Of a stretch of 64,000 nucleotides of DNA, positions 59,506-64,000 are shown one piece after another. Position numbers and translations under genes: made by a program. The stretch covers positions 1 to 64,000 of the forward strand of contig OY969703.1 in assembly GCA_963702075.1 (NCBI GenBank), read 5' to 3'. Position 1 is the first letter of the stretch. Each line of letters opens with the position of its first letter. The notes under the pieces were generated by a model, which did not search any database, was not told the DNA's origin, and saw only the letters and a program-made list of their open reading frames with translations. The DNA comes from VAYN01 sp963702075. GTDB lineage: Bacteria; Actinomycetota; Thermoleophilia; Solirubrobacterales; 70-9.

Positions 59506-62500
59506 TTATCCTCTTGAGATCCGCTCAATTTCATTTGCCGTTTCCTGCAGAAACGCCTCAGCCAGCGCTGGCTCGACGTATCGCCGGCTAAACCTGAGCC
59601 CGAGAACGAAGCTGGGCTTGTCATCGTTAATGTGGAGCTTCAACCGGAATATCTCCGCCGTCCCCAACCCCTTCTCGGCAACACCAGTTTCGGGCAATCC
59701 ATGGAGGACAGGCTCACCCGCGCTTGAGGTATGGGTTAGCATCCGGCCTCGGTAGTTCACCATCACCGTCGCAGTTGGGATGCTGGCGAGAGATCTGCGA
59801 AGCTCCTCGTCGGGAGAGTAATAGCGAAGCCACCAGTACCCGAAGGCGTGCCGAGCCGCCTCGCGCATCTGCATCAGCACCTCGGGGGGCAGCGAGCCGT
59901 CCGCCCGAGAGCCGGGAATGGTTAGGAGAAGAGGGCAATCAATCGTGAAACATCCGGGCGTGCGTTGCACGTCGAGGTCATCCAGGCTGGCCCGACCGTG
60001 CCGCTGGATTGCAAGCAACGCCGTGTTGGTGCCGAGCAATCCACTCAGCGCCGAAGCAGCGCACCACGTTATTACCTCATCTGATCGCCACCCAGCGGAG
60101 CGACCACGCTCGCGCATTCCCGCAAGGACGCCCGGCGGCACCGTGATCTCCATCACCTGGGTATGGCCGTGGATGATCTCGTCGGCGCGCGTAGTCTCGC
60201 CCCCCGCAGCCTCCCAGTCCTGCGCTTGCCAGTACCGCGCGGAGGCATCCAGCTGGTCGGTCCTCCATCCCGGAAGCCTGCTCGCCCACTCTGAGTAGGG
60301 GGGACAGTCCTCGTCGATCTGGCTGCCGCTCACGCGTTGAGCGATCCCGCGCCCAACCGTCGCGATCGAATAGCCGTCGACCGCTATCCGATGCCCGATC
60401 ATCAGCAGGCGGCGGGAACCATCATCCTCAAGATGGATCAGAATCGGGCGAAAAAGGCGCTCGTCTCTCATCTCGACGCTCTCCTGAAGCGAGGCGACGG
60501 TCGCCGGCAGCTCGGCTGCACAGGCAGTGGATACCTCCTCAAGCTCGTTGTCCTGGGGGTCGCGGATTCGGAAGGTGCCCGCGACAGAATCGTGGACGGC
60601 GAGGCGCAGTGCGTCGTATCGGGCCATCACATCACGCACCGCCGCACCCAGTAACGGGTCGCTGACCTGAGCTGAAACGGTGAACATCATGCTGGCGTTG
60701 AGCTGAGCGGTCATCCCCGGCTCGCTTGAGCTGCTTCTCCCCACATCCAGCATCCGGCGTTGGGCCGGGGTCATCGCTAACGGGCCCTCAAGTGCCGGGA
60801 CCGGAGTCCGAGCAGGGGCAGCCGCCTTCCGCTCCCTCCCGAGCCGTGCTAGCTCGCATACAGTCGCCGTCGGTTTGAAATCCGCCCAACTGAGCACCAG
60901 CCCGGCATCCTGGCAGTGAACGGCGGCTTCAGTCGCAGTGAGGGAATCAAGGCCGAGCGCATCCATCGAGTCATCGACCCCAATCGGCGCAAAACCGAGG
61001 CATTCCTCCAGGATCGTGACGCAGGCGGCCTCTGTGCGGTTGCCGGCAGGCCGATAAGGGATCCCAATGTCACCTCGGGTGCGCGTGTTACTGGCAAGCG
61101 CGCGATAGTCGATCTTGCCGTTGATGGTGAGCGGCACCTCGGGGATCTCGATCACCGCGGCGGGGATCTCATGCGGAGGCAGGCTCTGCTTTAGATGGGC
61201 TCGAAGCAACCCGGCAGAAGGTCGCTCCTGACCTTCCGCCCGGGTAAAGTACGCAAGCAAGCTCTTGTTGCCTCCGAGCTGCTCGGCACAGACGATCGCG
61301 CTGTCGATGCCCGCATGGGCTTCGAGCACGCGCTCTATCTCCGCTGGCTCGATGCGATAGCCGCGAACCTTTATCTGCCGGTCCGCTCGACCCTCGTAGA
61401 AGATCACGCCGTCGCGCCGGACCCTCCCGAGATCGCCGGTGTAATACACAACCGACGGCGCCTTGTCGCCGTTCTCCTTCTCGATAACAAAGCGGCCGTC
61501 CTTCGATTCTGCGTGGCCGATGTACCCAGAGGAAACACCCCACCCGCCGATAACGATCTCACCTCGAGTCTCTGGCTCGACCTCGCTGCCAGAATCCCGG
61601 ATAGTGATCTCCAAACCTGGCAGCGCCCTTCCGATTGGACTGAGGCTCCCATCCTCGAGTTCGTCAGCGGTGATGACGTGGGTGGTGGACGCTACGGTGG
61701 TCTCGGTTATGCCGTATAGGTTCAGCACCTCGACCTCATGTGCTGCCAGCAGTGGGAAGTATGGCTTCAGCATCGGCAGATTGAGCCGTTCAGAGCTGAA
61801 GATCAGATACCGCAGCGGCTCCAGGCATCCCGACTTCATCGATCCCAGGGTGAAGGCTGCGCGGAATGCAGAGGGACTCAGGTTTACCACCGTCACTTTG
61901 TGATCCTGCAGCAGTCCACCGAACGCCTCAGCTTGCGCCAGGATTTCAAGGGGAACTACCACCGCGCAGCCGCCATAGGTCCAGGCCCCCCAGAGCTCGA
62001 GGACCGACCAATCGAAGGCATGCGAATGCGCCACGGTCCATACATCGTTCTCGTCGAACCGATGCGCCTCACCAATGCTCTGGACGAGCGAGGCGACGTT
62101 GCCGTGAGTCACGCTGACACCTTTCGGGTTCCCCGTCGACCCTGAGGTGTAAATGACGTACGCCTCATCTCCAAGCGCGATCGCCGGCAGCTCGACTCGC
62201 TTGTCCGTTTGGAACTCCGCTCCGATGTAGATGCTGGGGGCCGGGAGCTCTTTAGCCACCTGGCAGCCATCGCTGTCGCTGGCCAGCACTGCATCGAGGC
62301 GCGCATCGTTCGAAAGAAACCGCAGTCGCTCCAGCGGATAGGAAATGTCCAAGGGTACGTAAGAGCAGCCTGCCCGCAGCACCCCCAGCATCGCCAAGTA
62401 GAGATCGGCCGATGCCCCTCCGCAAAGTCCGAGCCTCGAGCCCGGCGCCACGTGGTCTGCCAGTAGAGCCGCGGCGATGGCACGTGAGCGCGCATCGACC

Positions 62501-62622
62501 TCGCGGTAGGAGAGCTTTGTCCCGCCGAACGCTAGTGCCAGTCGCTCTGGGTGCTGGCGCACATGACCCACGAACACCGTAACCACCGGCTCGACACTGG
62601 CTTGGTGCGGAACCTGCTTCAT
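59506..62622 (-). CDS. Single-module NRPS, A-T-E/C (GrsA-like layout) with altered HRxxxDG motif
   Basis: 1038 residues. Adenylation domain (about 12-515): A3 VIYTSGSTGNPKG (156-168), A4 AHSHAFDWSV with Asp204 (alpha-amino binding), A5 NLYGITETT (301-309), A7 YTGDLG, A8 GRADRQIKVRGYRIEP, A10 Lys503 (NGKID). Carrier domain: LGLDSLT with phosphopantetheine Ser560. C-terminal domain (615-1038) starts MTPAQRRML and has MVNYRGR, like the FNYLGQ of epimerisation domains, but its motif is HRIAVDG (744-750) instead of HHxxxDG. No upstream C domain and no thioesterase. Its ATG overlaps the panD stop. Confidence 0.9.
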   Translation of the reverse strand: MKQVPHQASVEPVVTVFVGHVRQHPERLALAFGGTKLSYREVDARSRAIAAALLADHVAPGSRLGLCGGASADLYLAMLGVLRAGCSYVPLDISYPLERLRFLSNDARLDAVLASDSDGCQVAKELPAPSIYIGAEFQTDKRVELPAIALGDEAYVIYTSGSTGNPKGVSVTHGNVASLVQSIGEAHRFDENDVWTVAHSHAFDWSVLELWGAWTYGGCAVVVPLEILAQAEAFGGLLQDHKVTVVNLSPSAFRAAFTLGSMKSGCLEPLRYLIFSSERLNLPMLKPYFPLLAAHEVEVLNLYGITETTVASTTHVITADELEDGSLSPIGRALPGLEITIRDSGSEVEPETRGEIVIGGWGVSSGYIGHAESKDGRFVIEKENGDKAPSVVYYTGDLGRVRRDGVIFYEGRADRQIKVRGYRIEPAEIERVLEAHAGIDSAIVCAEQLGGNKSLLAYFTRAEGQERPSAGLLRAHLKQSLPPHEIPAAVIEIPEVPLTINGKIDYRALASNTRTRGDIGIPYRPAGNRTEAACVTILEECLGFAPIGVDDSMDALGLDSLTATEAAVHCQDAGLVLSWADFKPTATVCELARLGRERKAAAPARTPVPALEGPLAMTPAQRRMLDVGRSSSSEPGMTAQLNASMMFTVSAQVSDPLLGAAVRDVMARYDALRLAVHDSVAGTFRIRDPQDNELEEVSTACAAELPATVASLQESVEMRDERLFRPILIHLEDDGSRRLLMIGHRIAVDGYSIATVGRGIAQRVSGSQIDEDCPPYSEWASRLPGWRTDQLDASARYWQAQDWEAAGGETTRADEIIHGHTQVMEITVPPGVLAGMRERGRSAGWRSDEVITWCAASALSGLLGTNTALLAIQRHGRASLDDLDVQRTPGCFTIDCPLLLTIPGSRADGSLPPEVLMQMREAARHAFGYWWLRYYSPDEELRRSLASIPTATVMVNYRGRMLTHTSSAGEPVLHGLPETGVAEKGLGTAEIFRLKLHINDDKPSFVLGLRFSRRYVEPALAEAFLQETANEIERISRG

Positions 62623-63020
62623 GCCCGCCCTAGCCCCGGAAGGCCGCCGGTCTCAGCAGGATTCGTACCGATGCCAACTATTCGGTTGGCACTGTCAACA
62701 TGCACCACGCTGGGAACGAAGCAATCAAGTTCACTCTCGTCGATCAGCGCGTAGGCAATAATAATGACCAGGTCATCTATGTGAATCAGGCGAGCGGCGG
62801 CCCCGTTCACACCAATCATGCCACTCCCGCGCTCGCCCTCAATCACGTAGGTGTCGAGACGCGCACCGTTGTTGATGTCGACCACGGTGACCTTCTCGTT
62901 CACATACATCCCCGCGGCTTCAATCAGAATTGGATCGACGGTCAGACTGCCTACATAATGCAGGTTCGCCTCCGTAACCCGGGCCCGGTGCACCTTCGAC
63001 TTCAGCATCGTCACTAGCAT
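62619..63020 (-). CDS. panD: Aspartate 1-decarboxylase (pyruvoyl enzyme)
   Basis: Converts L-aspartate to beta-alanine. 133 residues. The self-cleavage site Gly24-Ser25 lies in NLHYVGSLTVD, which would generate the pyruvoyl group. Lys9 (KVHRARVT), TYVIEGERGSG, and VNGAAARLIHIDDLVIIIAYA match PanD closely, so the proenzyme looks intact. It overlaps the monooxygenase gene by 7 nt and the NRPS gene by 4 nt (ATGA). Placement in a biosynthetic operon instead of beside panC/panB suggests beta-alanine is a building block for the product. Confidence 0.95.
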   Translation of the reverse strand: MLVTMLKSKVHRARVTEANLHYVGSLTVDPILIEAAGMYVNEKVTVVDINNGARLDTYVIEGERGSGMIGVNGAAARLIHIDDLVIIIAYALIDESELDCFVPSVVHVDSANRIVGIGTNPAETGGLPGLGRA

Positions 63021-64000
63021 CTGGCGACTAAATCCGTGATGGCGCCGTTAACCGATTGCTTCGCGCAGTGGCGCTCGAGCACACGGTCAGCAAACAGACC
63101 AAGGCAACTGAGATTGGCGAAGCCAGGTCCTTGGCTCAATCCGGCAAGGGCCGGAACGTGCAGCAACGGGACAAGCCCCTCGATCTCGAGGTGGCGACCT
63201 ATTGCGACTTCCCGCTCCGGGCTCATGCTCCATAATGCGCCGGCCTGGCGCGCGATCTTCTCTTGGTCAGCCGCGGTCAGGAGGCCCCGCAGCTGGGAGG
63301 CGACGTCGAACCCGGTGCAGTTGATCACATATTCGTGCGACCGGTTCACCACTCCTGTCGGAGTCTGAACTTCAAGACAAACGGTGCTTCCCTCCGAGCC
63401 ATCGCCAACGTACAGAACCCGCCCGATGACGAAGCTGCACTGTCGGTCAAATCCGAGGCTGGACAAGAGGTCAGCGCTGAACACCCCGCGGTCGCTGCGC
63501 ATGATGAAGTCCCGGCGGCTATCCACATCGATGGTGCTCCAGCTATGTCCGTCGGGGTCCGAGTAGACCCTGTTCTCCAGAAAGCTCTCGGTGCGACTCA
63601 TGGGCAGACTGGGCGCATAGACGGTCACGGTCGCCGTTGGTCTCGTCGACCGTATGAAGAGGGTGCTGGCGAGGGCGCTCTCTCCTCCACCAACTATCGC
63701 AATGTCACAGCCAGAATGCCTTGGTAACTTTTCCAGCTCACTCCGGCGGCCGTCGCAGTGCAGGAGTCTGCTCGCAGCAGCAGCGTCGTGCGGCAGCGAC
63801 CTTAGCTTCCCCGGGCCCGTCACAACCAAGGCCTCAGAGCAATACTGAAGCGTTTCATTTAGCAACACAACATCGATCAGCCAGTGACTCCCGGCGTCGT
63901 GCAGCGATACGGACGACACCCTGCCCTCGACCCGAAAGACCCCATGCTGAGAGGCGGCAAGGACCCATTTCACATATTCGCCATATTCCTTGTGCGTAAC
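63014..64000 (-). CDS. Flavin-dependent N-hydroxylating monooxygenase (SidA/IucD/PvdA-like), 5' end outside window
   Basis: The frame is open to the window edge, where it reads THKEYGEYVKWVL, matching the 'R-x-E-Y-x-x-Y-x-x-W' region of lysine/ornithine N-hydroxylases. The GTG at 63973 is therefore internal. Visible: NADPH-binding CDIAIVGGGESALAS, SDRGVFSADLLSSLGF, the C-terminal EYVINCTGFDVASQL (ATG-type motif) and FANLSCLGLFADRVLE. The N-terminal FAD motif lies beyond the window. It should N-hydroxylate an amino group; the substrate (Lys, Orn, Asp, beta-alanine or other) is not determinable. First visible gene of the operon. Confidence 0.85.
   Translation of the reverse strand, partial: VTHKEYGEYVKWVLAASQHGVFRVEGRVSSVSLHDAGSHWLIDVVLLNETLQYCSEALVVTGPGKLRSLPHDAAAASRLLHCDGRRSELEKLPRHSGCDIAIVGGGESALASTLFIRSTRPTATVTVYAPSLPMSRTESFLENRVYSDPDGHSWSTIDVDSRRDFIMRSDRGVFSADLLSSLGFDRQCSFVIGRVLYVGDGSEGSTVCLEVQTPTGVVNRSHEYVINCTGFDVASQLRGLLTAADQEKIARQAGALWSMSPEREVAIGRHLEIEGLVPLLHVPALAGLSQGPGFANLSCLGLFADRVLERHCAKQSVNGAITDLVARC

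Overview
The window is high-GC DNA that reads like a chromosome segment of a Thermoleophilia (Solirubrobacterales-type) actinobacterium. The evidence is very high third-position GC, many GTG starts, several leaderless-looking promoters, and protein types I associate with that lineage. These include a short secreted protein made of 'NGAV..GKLADNSV' repeats, very large secreted proteins with NHL and fibronectin-like modules and Lys/His-rich tails, and an E2 acyltransferase with a DHRxLYG active-site motif. The taxonomic placement is inference; no rRNA, tRNA, CRISPR array or transposase gene was seen.

Layout. 0-14 kb is dominated by the pentose-phosphate pathway: tal and tkt, then rpiA, then gnd-pgl divergent from zwf. 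Interspersed are a receptor Ser/Thr kinase, a TolB-like propeller protein, an FHA/HTH protein, ahcY, an FAD oxidoreductase and a nucleotidyltransferase gene pair with a palindrome over its start. 15-18.4 kb is an efeU-efeB-efeO iron-uptake locus with two TTAGG-N4-CCTAA operator-like sites. 18.4-27.3 kb holds recQ, a GH26-like secreted protein, a PQQ-propeller/SRPBCC/metallo-beta-lactamase/YrhK set, an aldo-keto reductase, a 57-residue membrane protein and an MFS exporter. 27.3-28 kb holds nucleotidyltransferase-like debris. 28-41.5 kb holds a small secreted protein, a TetR protein with two complete TetR modules, a two-gene operon for giant secreted proteins, and four more TetR genes. 41.5-57.3 kb is mixed housekeeping and cell-surface genes (Vps62-like membrane protein, NAGPA-type glycosidase, metallophosphoesterase, DUF4160/DUF2442, cupin, E2, SGNH hydrolase, methyltransferase, UGT, beta-helix protein, cytochrome P450).

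57.4-64 kb differs: GC is visibly lower in part of it and the genes are packed on one strand. In transcription order it has a flavin N-hydroxylase (cut by the window edge), a complete aspartate 1-decarboxylase (panD), a GrsA-shaped A-T-E/C NRPS with an altered HRxxxDG motif, a 36-codon ORF, and a caspase-fold (CHAT/C25-like) protein with a Cys4 zinc-ribbon-like segment. This looks like a horizontally acquired, possibly undescribed small biosynthetic operon.

The other outstanding observation is a 71-nt structured element in four copies (7107-7177, 18393-18463, 24589-24659, 47336-47406). All have the same length and the same internal loops, with compensatory changes in two stems. All have the same orientation relative to transcription. 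Three lie within 3-16 nt of an upstream stop codon and the fourth is read in frame inside the linker of the E2 acyltransferase.
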